A program made the position numbers and the translations under genes. Of a stretch of 64,000 nucleotides of DNA, positions 11,645 through 23,600 are shown piece after piece. The notes beneath the pieces are model-generated. The model was not told the origin of the DNA and made no database searches. It worked only from the letters and a program-made list of their open reading frames with translations. The stretch lies in contig NC_069362.1 in NCBI RefSeq assembly GCF_021730395.1, positions 38,272,501 through 38,336,500 on the forward strand, read 5' to 3'. The DNA comes from Mercenaria mercenaria (lineage: Eukaryota > Mollusca > Bivalvia > Venerida > Veneridae). Within the stretch, counting starts at the first letter, position 1. Every line of letters starts with the position of its first letter.

Positions 11645-14600
11645 TTTATTTTCTGAAGGTGACATACTAAGTGTACAAATACAGATATTTTACAACTTAT
11701 TTCCAGTATAGTACAAAATTCCTAATCGGTCAGTTTATATTTGTATTACTGATATACATTCACACATGCACACAATCATACAGTCAATTTATAATTTAAC
11801 ATTTATACAAAAATACACATATCAGAATTACTTAAATTTTCTCGACAAACACGTCTCAAATTAAAGAAGTCTTAAATAAACGTAATGTAACAATAACTAT
11901 GTTTTAAAAGAATTACCATGCGTCACAAAGATTATACATGACAATTAAGATACATACAAAAAAAAAAAAATGTTTGTCCCATAAGATAATAAATAGTTCC
12001 AGATTTGAATAATAAGATAGTATGAATATTATTATTATTGGAAACGAATACAGTAACATCAATTCAACAAAATTCTTGTAATTACAAGTAATTAATTGCT
12101 AAAAACTATTGTAACAAGAGAAAATTCTTTAAATTATGCTTGAAAGCAGTTATATTATTTTTATGAAGTTTAATGTAAGAAGGAAGTGAATTCCATATGT
12201 GTGCAGCTTTGTAGCTAAATGTTTGTTTCAGGTAGTTTGTTTTAGGTTTAACAATAGAAAGATCCATGTTTTCGATTGAGCACAGACTGAACAAAATGTA
12301 GTAAATCTGAAATGTATATAGGACAATCTCCTGTTTTACTTTTGTACACTAATAATGAAATATGGTATTTGCACCGGTTCTCAAAAGACAGAAGTTTTGA
12401 ATTTTTAATACTTTATCAAAATTGCTACACTTTGATTTTGTGATTATTTTTATAGCGCGTCTCTGCAAAGATGTAATTTTATCAGTGTCCGATTTGTGAC
12501 AAAGTCCCCAGACATTGCAACAATACTCCATGGTTGACATAATATATGCATTGTAATACAATAGTTTCATCTCATCTGTTAAGAAAAATGCAATTCTTCT
12601 AAGTAGAGCAATTTTTGAGTTTAGTTTATTGGCCACGGTACTAACGTGGGATTGCCAAGACAGAGTTTCATAAGCTTGAAGCTTTCATCACAATCGAGCT
12701 AAAACAAATTAGTATAAACTAAATACTAGTACCTGGCTAGATTTTAAGAAGAACGAATCTCCACCAAGATAAAAGTGTCTCTCAGCTGAGGAACCGAGCC
12801 TGTGGGCTGCCCAAATAAAGTCAATATTATTCAGTTCTGCCGTTCCAAGATGGTTTAAGTAGGACTGAGAACCCAGGACGCTGTTGAGCTGGCCTGATTC
12901 TACCTGCCATTTATACACAGTGCCGTCTGAAAACGAACAAACAGGCAAACAGAATAAGATATGGAAGACATCGAAAATATGCCAGGACCAAATCATACCG
13001 TTCTAATATTGCATCCGTAACAGGCTTCTTTACGAATTTCTTCTTTATAAATGTATATGAGTTTTTAATTAAAAAAAGTGATGTTGCTTTGTGCTGACAG
13101 ATATTCTGAAAGTTTCATATGTATCAAGCCATAACGGAATCAGCGTCTGAAAGGATCCGGATTTTTAACGGAGGAAATTAATTAGTACGAACTTGATGTG
13201 TTTTCAGATCCTTTGCACCAATTTGACTGTAAACTTGATACATGCGATTTACACTCAACAAAATTCCTAATCGGTCAGTTTATATTTGTATTACTATTTT
13301 GTTGATAATGCATGTATTTACACGAAATTCCACATGCTGACATTTGAATATGTAGATCTACTGCAGCTAATTATCCATTTATTTTTGGCGGCTCATGGCC
13401 AAAGTAACCGTGTTAGGCCATTTGCCTAATATTGAATATTTTGCACGTGCAGGGCATGTGCATCATCATGCACGTATTTGTTTACATTTTTGGCACTACT
13501 GAAGGAAGTCCAACTAAAACAATACATATCATGGTGAAATTGAAACAAGAGCAACGCGATCGAGCTGTCGGAATGTTGCTAGCTGGAACACATATACGAC
13601 ATGTGTGTAATTATTCTTGCAATTTCATAAAAAATTTGATGTAATTTGCTTGTAGCTGTTACTTTGATGGTAATTTCAATTTGTAACCTTATTTCTACCA
13701 TCCGCAATCTTTTGGCGAAATTTAACCAAAGGACAATTCCTTGAAGTGACCGATTTTGAATTTTGTTGTATAATTTTGACAGCCCGGGCGCGTTGCTCTT
13801 GTGTCAATTTCACCATGTTATATGTGTTTTTCAAGTATGATTTTTGTCAGTAATGTCAAAAGTGTTCATTAACACGTGCATATTGTTGCACATGTCCTGC
13901 ACGTGCAAAATATGCTAAATTGGTCAAAACGCCTAATGCGGTTACTTTGGCGTTGAGTCGGTCAAGAATAAATTAATAATTAGCTGCAGTTGTTTTTAAA
14001 TGTCGGTATGTGAAATTTCGTGTAAATACATGCATTTTTAACAAAATAGTAATACAATAAAAACTGACCGATTAGGAATTTTGTTGAGTGTATATACATG
14101 CCACTGATACGGTGTTCCGTTTGGACAATCGTGACTTTTTATTTATTACTAAACCGCGATGCACGATGGTACGATGACGAAAACGCGATGGCGTGATGGC
14201 ACGATGGTGAAAACGCGATGACACGATGATGAAATCGCGATGGTGCGATGGTACGATGGTGAAATGTCGATGTAATATCCCGTTTTCATCATCGTACCGT
14301 CGCGTTTTCACCATCGTATCATCGCGTTTTCATCATCGTACCATCGCGTTTTCACCATCGTATCATCGCGTTTTCATCATCGTACCATCGCGTTTTCACT
14401 ATCGTGTCATCGCGTTTTCACCATCGTACCATCGCATTTTCACCATCGTACCATCGCCTTCCGGTGGTCATGCGCAGTGGTACAGTATATGTGTCAGTAA
14501 AATACAGGCTTGATACAATCTCATTTTCACATTGCACTATGTACCTTCTACATCCTAACAAGAATAACAAGAATAAGCTGAGTATAAATAATACCATGTG

Positions 14601-17600
14601 ACTATTACACACAGCTTTTTATTTACTTTCATGCATACATAAGATACAAAGGACGTGGCCTTGAAGATTTTACAGTTTTAATGAACTGAGCACTGAACAT
14701 TCAGTAAAACATTTTGCAAAACAGTAGAATCTAAATGGTAAATTTCGTCTCACAAAATACACCGAGATACATTCATCTATTGTTGACAAAAATAACAAGT
14801 GTACGGGACTACGCATTTCTAACCGGAAGGCGATGGTACGATGGTGAAAACGCGATGGTACGATGGTGAAAATGCGATGGAACGGTGGTGAAACCACGAT
14901 GGTACGATGATGATAACGCGATGGAACGATGGTGAAAACGCGATGGTATGATGGTGAAAACGCGATGGTACGATGGTGAAACCAAGATGGTACGATGATG
15001 ATAACGCGATGGCACGATGGTACGATGATGAAAACGCGATGGCACGATGGTGAAAACGTGATGGTACGATGATGAAAACGCGATATTACATCGACATTTC
15101 ACCATCGTACCATCGCACCTTCGCGTTTTCATCATCGTGCCATCGCGTTTTCACCATCGTACCATCGTTGTTTCACCATCGTGCCATTGCGCCATCGCGT
15201 TTTCGTCATCGTACCATCGTGCATCGCGGTTTAGTGTTATATGAAAAGTCACGATTGTCCAAACGGAACACCGTACACTGATGTACGATAATAACTGTTT
15301 TAAAGTACGAAGCGACATTTTTGCGACCGCACTACATTGGCTAGTTTTTTTTCCCGGAAAGTTAGATTAATAAGAAGACATCATTTGGGAAAGTGGCTTC
15401 AATTACTATACACTTGATTGGTAACAATCCAAAACAAAATCTGCAATAGCATTTTTAAAAAAAAATCAAAAACAAAAGAAATACAAACACGGTTATATTA
15501 CCTGCATACAACTCTACATTTGACGTTTGGTAGATGAGAATGCCACTGACCATGTCAATGGCTGGCATTGACGGGTAGTCCTTGAATATTGACGTAAATG
15601 CTTTCGGTCCATCACAGGGTGCAGACGTCAAATCGTCTATTTCATCATACACATAGACTCGCCAGGTGTCAGTACAAGAAAGTCTTGGCTTGTAGAACCT
15701 GCAGGGCACATATCCTTCGGGCCATACACTATATCTATTACCTATAATGAGAAAGAAGTAAAGAGTGTGGAAAACACAAATAATAGGGCAAGTAAAATGT
15801 CAATTGCCATAAAACAGTTATTTTAACCATATGTACATGTATATGACTGTTTCCAGACATGATCATCCCTAAATAGCTAAATGTGAGAAAGTTTTGAGGG
15901 TATGGTGGAGAGCAAAGTTGTATTTTCAATTTTCACAGACCTCTCAAACATTTCCGACGGTCTCTCTTTTCGGTCTTTGTCCATGGCAAACCGACGTTCC
16001 AGTAAAGTCACTTTATCCTACCTTCATGCGTTCAGTAAAGGGAAAAATCTATAAATTTTGCCTTATTGGATCATTTACGAATTATTTTTTTTTTCAAAAC
16101 GACGCCATCTTGTTTTAGGAACAACTTCTTTGCACATATTTATGCAACGAGTTTTATAAACGAGCTTTTCTTTGGCATTTGATACCGCCACGAAATGCAG
16201 ATGTTTTATAACGGAAGCTGACTCAACCATAGTTTCGTGCAAGATTTTATACTTCTGCACTTAAATCAAGGAATATTGCATCAGGAAAGGAATTTAACTG
16301 AACAAGATTGTCGATGAAACGGTTATCTTTTTTCTGTCAAGTGGCGTTATGGCCTGTATAAATAACATTTGTTTGGTAAGAATGGGTATCCGACTTGCAA
16401 CTGAACTTTGGGTAAAACTTCACTTGGCAGCAAATTAAAATCATTTAATCATGTTCAGCGGTACACAGAAGTCGGGTACAAAACATAAGGCTAGTGTTAG
16501 TTTCTCCCATTTCACTTCATATGTTAGGGATTTTAACCTTTAACCTGCTGGGGGCAAGTAATTCTACCTTTGCGACCAGTGCAACCAAGATCAACCTGCA
16601 CATCCGTGTCTGATCATGGTCTGCACTGCTATTCAGTCAGTAAATTTTCAGTGAACACCCTTTCGAATAATAAATGGTAATGGTTAAAGTGTTATTTCAA
16701 TTCAAAAAGGCTGATACATTAGTGACGTTTAATTTTAAACAATTGTTTAAGGCATACACAGACCTAGCTGGCTGGGTATTTTGGTTGAAAAATGATGTAG
16801 AATAAAAAGAACATTAGGTCACTGTCTTAAATTCAAATTTAATATTTTCGCCTACAAAGAAATTAAAGTCTCGGATAAAAGCCTAGTCTTTTCTATTTTC
16901 TTCGACTTAACTAACAAATTTAATTTATACGACAATATAAACAATATATTCTCTATCTCTTATGCTAACCACAGATCATAACCCATATGCCCTCCTATCA
17001 AACAGACGCGTGCTAGAAATCATATTTATATTTAATGCCTCTATGCTTACGTTGGCACGTAAAAGTATAAAACATGTATTAGTAATAAGTGCTACGTGCG
17101 GATATATTACTGAATACGTGTGCAGATTTTTTCATACTAATACGTGCGCACGTAGAAACCAGTACGTGCGCACGGACTACTAATGTATGCGTTAGCTATC
17201 AAGACTGGCAGAAAATATTGTAACAAAGTAAGGCAATGCTTTATACGCCAGCCTAAGTACGACACGCAATGCTTTTATACGCCCAGCCTAAATACGACAA
17301 GCAATGCCTTAAACGCCAGCCTAAATACGACACGCAATGCTTTATACGCCAGCCTAAATACGACACACAATGCTTTATACGCCAGCCTACTGCAAGTAAT
17401 TGTCAAATGGTTATCATACCGGTGTTCCACTAGCGGTTGTACTTGATGCAGTCGTGGTGGTTGTCGCACTCGTTGCTACAGTTGTTGTAGATGCAGCTGT
17501 TGTAGTTGCAGGCATTCCAAACAGATCCGCCCTTTGAACGTAGCACATGCTACTGGCCACAAGTTCAAGGTCACTTGAAACTGAAGTATTTTGTTGGTGG

Positions 17601-20600
17601 CAAATTTGTTTGGCCGAAGAAAGTTCAAAACAGTTGACGAAGAATGACTTACACAACACATTCGCTGAGCACATTGAGGCACAGTCTACCTGTAAAGTAA
17701 CGAACGAATGGACATTTGTAAACTGCTAAAGTAAATTGGGAGAGAAAATACCTAGGTCTCCAGCGGGCTCGAACCTCATGCCTAATGATCCGTAGGCGGA
17801 CGCTCCAACCACGTCGTTAAAGGGTTAAACCACCAGCAAGGCTGTTAGAAGTTGCCTATAAGTGTTCTATCACTACACAAGGAAGATGTCTTTGACATCT
17901 GAGCTTCTATCACAACACTGCAGAGTTATCTTTGACCTCTGGCCTCTATCACTAAACTACGTAGTCTTTGACCTTTGACCTTCTAAAGATGTATTTGACC
18001 TCTGACTTTATATCAGTACACTAGGAAGCTGTCTTTGACCTCTGACCTCTATCACTTCACTACGAATATGTCTTTGACCTCTCAAGTATTTTGGGATTTA
18101 ATGAGTAAATCCTGTAATCAAGTAATATTGCACTGACCGTCATGCAAGCGTCTCCTTTACCTCGGGTTTTTACGGAATCCTGTTGGGCCATTTATAATGT
18201 CGCCGTCACGTTTGTGGGTCGACACACGACAACGCGAAGTGACATAGCGACATTACGAAGTGACACCCGACAATCGCAAACGACGGCGACAATCCCAAAC
18301 GACAATGTCGCGATATTCACTTTGAAAATGTCGCCATTCAAATCGATATATCGCGATGTCACTTCGCGTTGTCGAGCGTCGTATCGCATTGTCGCTAAAG
18401 TCACTTCGTAATGTCGCGATGTCACTTCGCGTTGTCGTGTGTCGACCCTGTAAACGCGACGGCGACATTATCAAACGCCATGCGATAATCACAAACGACG
18501 CTCGACAACGCGAAGTGACATTTTCCAAATGTCGTATCGTATGTCGCGTGTCGCGGGTTCTGGTGAGGGTCGACGCGCGACAATTCCAAACGATACACGA
18601 CACGCGAAGTGACACTCGACAATACGAAGCGACATTTTCATAATGTTGTATCGCATGTCGCCCGTCTACCGGTGAAAGGGTAAGATAAAAAGCTGTATTT
18701 CCGTACTTTTCCGTACGTAAAATGTCCATGTTTTTCATTAACTTCAAATAATTGTAGAATGTTCCAAACAAGATATTTTAATGAAATAACATTTATAAAT
18801 TAAATTCAAACATTGTCTAAACGGATATGTAACTTGTATAATTTTACCGCCGACGGTTTCGTGAAAATATGCATACTTCAGAGCAGTCAAGACAGTCCTG
18901 AAAACCCAAGCACTACCTTCACTGAAACCAGCTCTGAAGTATGCATATTTTCACGAAACCGTCGGCGGAAAAATTATACAAGTTACATCGCGTTTTCATC
19001 ATCGTGCCATCGCGTTTTCACCATCGTACCATCGTTGTTTCACCATCGTGCCATTGCGCCATCGCGTTTTCGTCATCGTACCATCGTGCATCGCGGTTTA
19101 GTGTTATATGAAAAGTCACGATTGTCCAAACGGAACACCGTACACTGATGTACGATAATAACTGTTTAAAGTACGAAGCGACATTTTTGCGACCGTCACT
19201 ACATTGGCTAGTTGTTATTCCGGAAAGTTAGATTAATAAGAAGACATTCATTTGGGAAAGTGGCTTCAATTACTATACACTTTGATTGGTAACAATCCTA
19301 AACAAAATCTGCAATAGCATTTTTAAAAAAAAATCAAAAACAAAAGAAATACAAACACGGTTATATTACCTGCATACAACTCTACATTTGACGTTTGGTA
19401 GATGAGAATGCCACTGACCATGTCAATGGCTGGCATTGACGGGTAGTCCTTGAATATTGACGTAAATGCTTTCGGTCCATCACAGGGTGCAGACGTCAAA
19501 TCGTCTATTTCATCATACACATAGACTCCGCCAGGTGTCAGTACAAGAAAGTCTTGGCTTGTAGAACCTGCAGGGCACATATCCTTCGGGCCATACACTA
19601 TATCTATTACCTATAATGAGAAAGAAGTAAAGAGTGTGGAAAACACAAATAATATGGCAAGTAAAAATGTCAATTGCCATAAAACAGTTATTTTACCCTA
19701 TGTACATGTATATGACTGTTTCCAGACATGATCATCCCTAAATAGCTAAATGTGAGAAGTTTTGAGGGTATGGTGGAGAGCAAAGTTGTATTTTCAATTT
19801 TCACAGACCTCTCAAACATTTCCGACGGTCTCTCTTTTCGGTCTTTGTCATGGCAAACCGACGTTCCAGTAAAGTCACTTTATCCTACCTTCATGCGTTC
19901 AGTAAAGGGAAAAATCTATAAATTTTGCCTTATTGGATCATTTACGAATTATTTTTTTTTTCAAAACGACGCCATCTTGTTTTAGGAACAACTTCTTCGC
20001 ACATATTTATGCAACGAGTTTTATAAACGAGCTTTTCTTTGGCATTTGATACCGCCACGAAATGCAGATGTTTTATAACGGAAGCTGACTCAACCATAGT
20101 TTCGTGCAAGATTTTATACTTCTGCACTTAAATCAAGGAATATTGCATCAGGAAAGGAATTTAACTGAACAAGATTGTCGATGAAACGGTTATCTTTTTT
20201 TCTGTCAAGTGGCGTTATGGCCTGTATAAATAACATTTGTTTGGTAAGAATGGGTATCCGACTTGCAACTGAACTTTGGGTAAAACTTCACTTGGCAGCA
20301 AATTAAAATCATTTAATCATGTTCAGCGGTACACAGAAGTCGGGTACAAAACATAAGGCTAGTGTTAGTTTCTCCCATTTCACTTCATATGTTAGGGATT
20401 TTAACCTTTAACCTGCTGGGGGCAAGTAATTCTACCTTTGCGACCAGTGCAGACCAAGATCAACCTGCACATCCGTGTCTGATCATGGTCTGCACTGCTA
20501 TTCAGTCAGTAAATTTTCAGTGAACACCCTTTCGAATAATAAATGGTAATGGTTAAAGTGTTATTTCAATTCAAAAAGGCTGATACATTAGTGACGTTTA

Positions 20601-23600
20601 AATTTTAAACAATTGTTTAAGGCATACACAGACCTAGCTGGCTGGGTATTTTGGTTGAAAAATGATGTAGAATAAAAAGAACATTAGGTCACTGTCTTAA
20701 ATTCAAATTTAATATTTTCGCCTACAAAGAAATTAAAGTCTCGGATAAAAGCCTAGTCTTTTCTATTTTCTTCGACTTAACTAACAAATTTAATTTATAC
20801 GACAATATAAACAATATATTCTCTATCTCTTATGACTAGACCACAGATCATAACCCATATGCCCTCCTATCAAACAGACGCTGTGCTAGAAATCATATTT
20901 ATATTTAATGCCTCTATGCTTACGTTGGCACGTAAAAGTATAAAACATGTATTAGTAATAAGTGCTACGTGCGGATATATTACTGAATACGTGTGCAGAT
21001 TTTTTCATACTAATACGTGCGCACGTAGAAACCAGTACGTGCGCACGGACTACTAATGTATGCGTTAGCTATCAAGACTGGCAGAAATATTGTAACAAAG
21101 TAAGGCAATGCTTTATACGCCAGCCTAAGTACGACACGCAATGCTTTATACGCCAGCCTAAATACGACAAGCAATGCCTTAAACGCCAGCCTAAATACGA
21201 CACGCAATGCTTTATACGCCAGCCTAAATACGACACACAATGCTTTATACGCCAGCCTACTGCAAGTAATTGTCAAATGGTTATCATACCGGTGTTCCAC
21301 TAGCGGTTGTACTTGATGCAGTCGTGGTGGTTGTCGCACTCGTTGCTACAGTTGTTGTAGATGCAGCTGTTGTAGTTGCAGGCATTCCAAACAGATCCGC
21401 CCTTTGAACGTAGCACATGTCACTGGCCACAAGTTCAAGGTCACTTGAAACTGAAGTATTTTGTTGGTGGCAAATTTGTTTGGCCGAAGAAAGTTCAAAA
21501 CAGTTGACGAAGAATGACTTACACAACACATTCGCTGAGCACATTGAGGCACAGTCTACCTGTAAAGTAACGAACGAATGGACATTTGTAAACTGCTAAA
21601 GTAAATTGGGAGAGAAAATACCTAGGTCTCCAGCGGGCTCGAACCTCATGCCTAATGATCCGTAGGCGGACGCTCCAACCACGTCGTTAAAGGGTTAAGC
21701 CACCAGCAAGGCTGTTAGAAGTTGCCTATAAGTGTTCTATCACTACACAAGGAAGATGTCTTTGACATCTGAGCTTCTATCACAACACTGCAGAGTTATC
21801 TTTGACCTCTGGCCTCTATCACTAAACTACGTAGTCTTTGACCTTTGACCTTCTAAAGATGTATTTGACCTCTGACTTTATATCAGTACACTAGGAAGCT
21901 GTCTTTGACCTCTGACCTCTATCACTTCACTACGAATATGTCTTTGACCTCTCAAGTATTTTGGGATTTAATGAGTAAATCCTGTAATCAAGTAATATTG
22001 CACTGACCGTCATGCAAGCGTCTCCTTTTACCTCGGCTTTTTACGGAATCCTGTTGGGGCCATTTATAATGTCGCCGTCACGTTTGTGGGGTCGACACAC
22101 GACAACGCGAAGTGACATAGCGACATTACGAAGTGACACCCGACAATCGCAAACGACGGCGACAATCCCAAACGACAATGTCGCGATATTCACTTTGAAA
22201 TGTCGCCATTCAAATCGATATATCGCGATGTCACTTCGCGTTGTCGAGCGTCGTATCGCATTGTCGCTATGTCACTTCGTAATGTCGCGATGTCACTTCG
22301 CGTTGTCGTGTGTCGACCCTGTAAACGCGACGGCGACATTATCAAACGCCATGCGATAATCACAAACGACGCTCGACAACGCGAAGTGACATTTTCCAAA
22401 TGTCGTATCGTATGTCGCGTGTCGCGGGTTCTGGTGAGGGTCGACGCGCGACAATTCCAAACGATACACGACACGCGAAGTGACACTCGACAATACGAAG
22501 CGACATTTTCATAATGTTGTATCGCATGTCGCCCGTCTACCGGTGAAAGGGTAAGATAAAAAGCTGTATTTCCGTACTTTTCCGTACGTAAAATGTCCAT
22601 GTTTTTCATTAACTTCAAATAATTGTAGAATGTTCCAAACAAGATATTTTAATGAAATAACATTTATAAATTAAATTCAAACATTGTCTAAACGGATATG
22701 TAACTTGTATAATTTTACCGCCGACGGTTTCGTGAAAATATGCATACTTCAGAGCAGTCAAGACAGTCCTGAAAACCCAAGCACTACCTTCACTGAACCC
22801 AGCTCTGAAGTATGCATATTTTCACGAAACCGTCGGCGGTAAAATTATACAAGTTACATATCCGTTTAGACAATGTTTGAATTTAATTTATAAATGTTAT
22901 TTCATTAAAATATCTTGTTTGGAACATTCTACAATTATTTGAAGTTAATGAAAAACATGGACATTTTACGTACGGAAAAGTACGGAAATACAGCTTTTTA
23001 TCTTACCCTTTCACCGGTAGACGGGCGACATGCGATACGACATTATGAAAATGTCGCTTCGTATTGTCAAGTGTTACTTCGCGTGTCGTGTATCGTTTGG
23101 AATTGTCGCGCGTCGTCTCTCACCAGAACCCGCGACATGCGACATACGATACGACATTTGGAAAATGTCGCTTCGCGTTGTCGAGCGTCGTTTGTAATTA
23201 TCGCATGTCGTTTGATAATGTCGCCGTCGCGTTTGCAGGGTCGACACACGACAACGCGAAGTGACATCGCGACATAACGAAGTGACATAGCGACAATGCG
23301 ATACGACGCTCGACAATGCGAAGTGACATTGCGATATATCGAGCTTTTGAAAGGCGACATTTTAAAGTGGATATCGCGACATTGTCGTTTGGGATTGTCG
23401 CCGTCGTTTGCGATTGTCGGGTGTCACTTCGCAATGTCGCTATGTCACTTCGCGTTGTCGTGTGTCGACCCCACAAACGCGACGGCGACATTATAAATGG
23501 CCCCAACAGGATTCCGTAGCTTTTAGTACTTCGACCTGGTGTACACATAAACACAGGAGTATGTAGCTTATATTTAACAAATGGAAAATCTATTCTAAAA

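Larger units (their letters stand above)
15121..18987. repeat. Tandem segmental duplication, copy 1
   Basis: Nearly identical to 18988-22858 at a spacing of about 3.87 kb, differing by scattered single-base changes and 1-2-base indels. It runs from inside the right arm of FB1 to inside the right half of FB2, and carries one copy of exons 2 and 3 of the PAN/propeller gene. Confidence 0.95.
18988..22858. repeat. Tandem segmental duplication, copy 2
   Basis: Second copy of 15121-18987. It keeps the intact exon 3 and runs on into a complete FB2. Confidence 0.95.

Noticed and set aside
14226-15135. Frames encoding FHHRTIAFSPSYHR-like repeats
   Set aside because: They are the 22-bp unit of FB1 read in three-unit (66-base) steps; no gene.
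16075-16260. Cys-containing 61-codon frame, duplicated at 19942-20127
   Set aside because: It looks conserved only because the whole 3.87-kb segment is duplicated; no supported splice sites.
18192-23554. Overlapping 100-170-codon frames on both strands
   Set aside because: They are translations of the palindromic FB2 arms and appear inverted in each arm.
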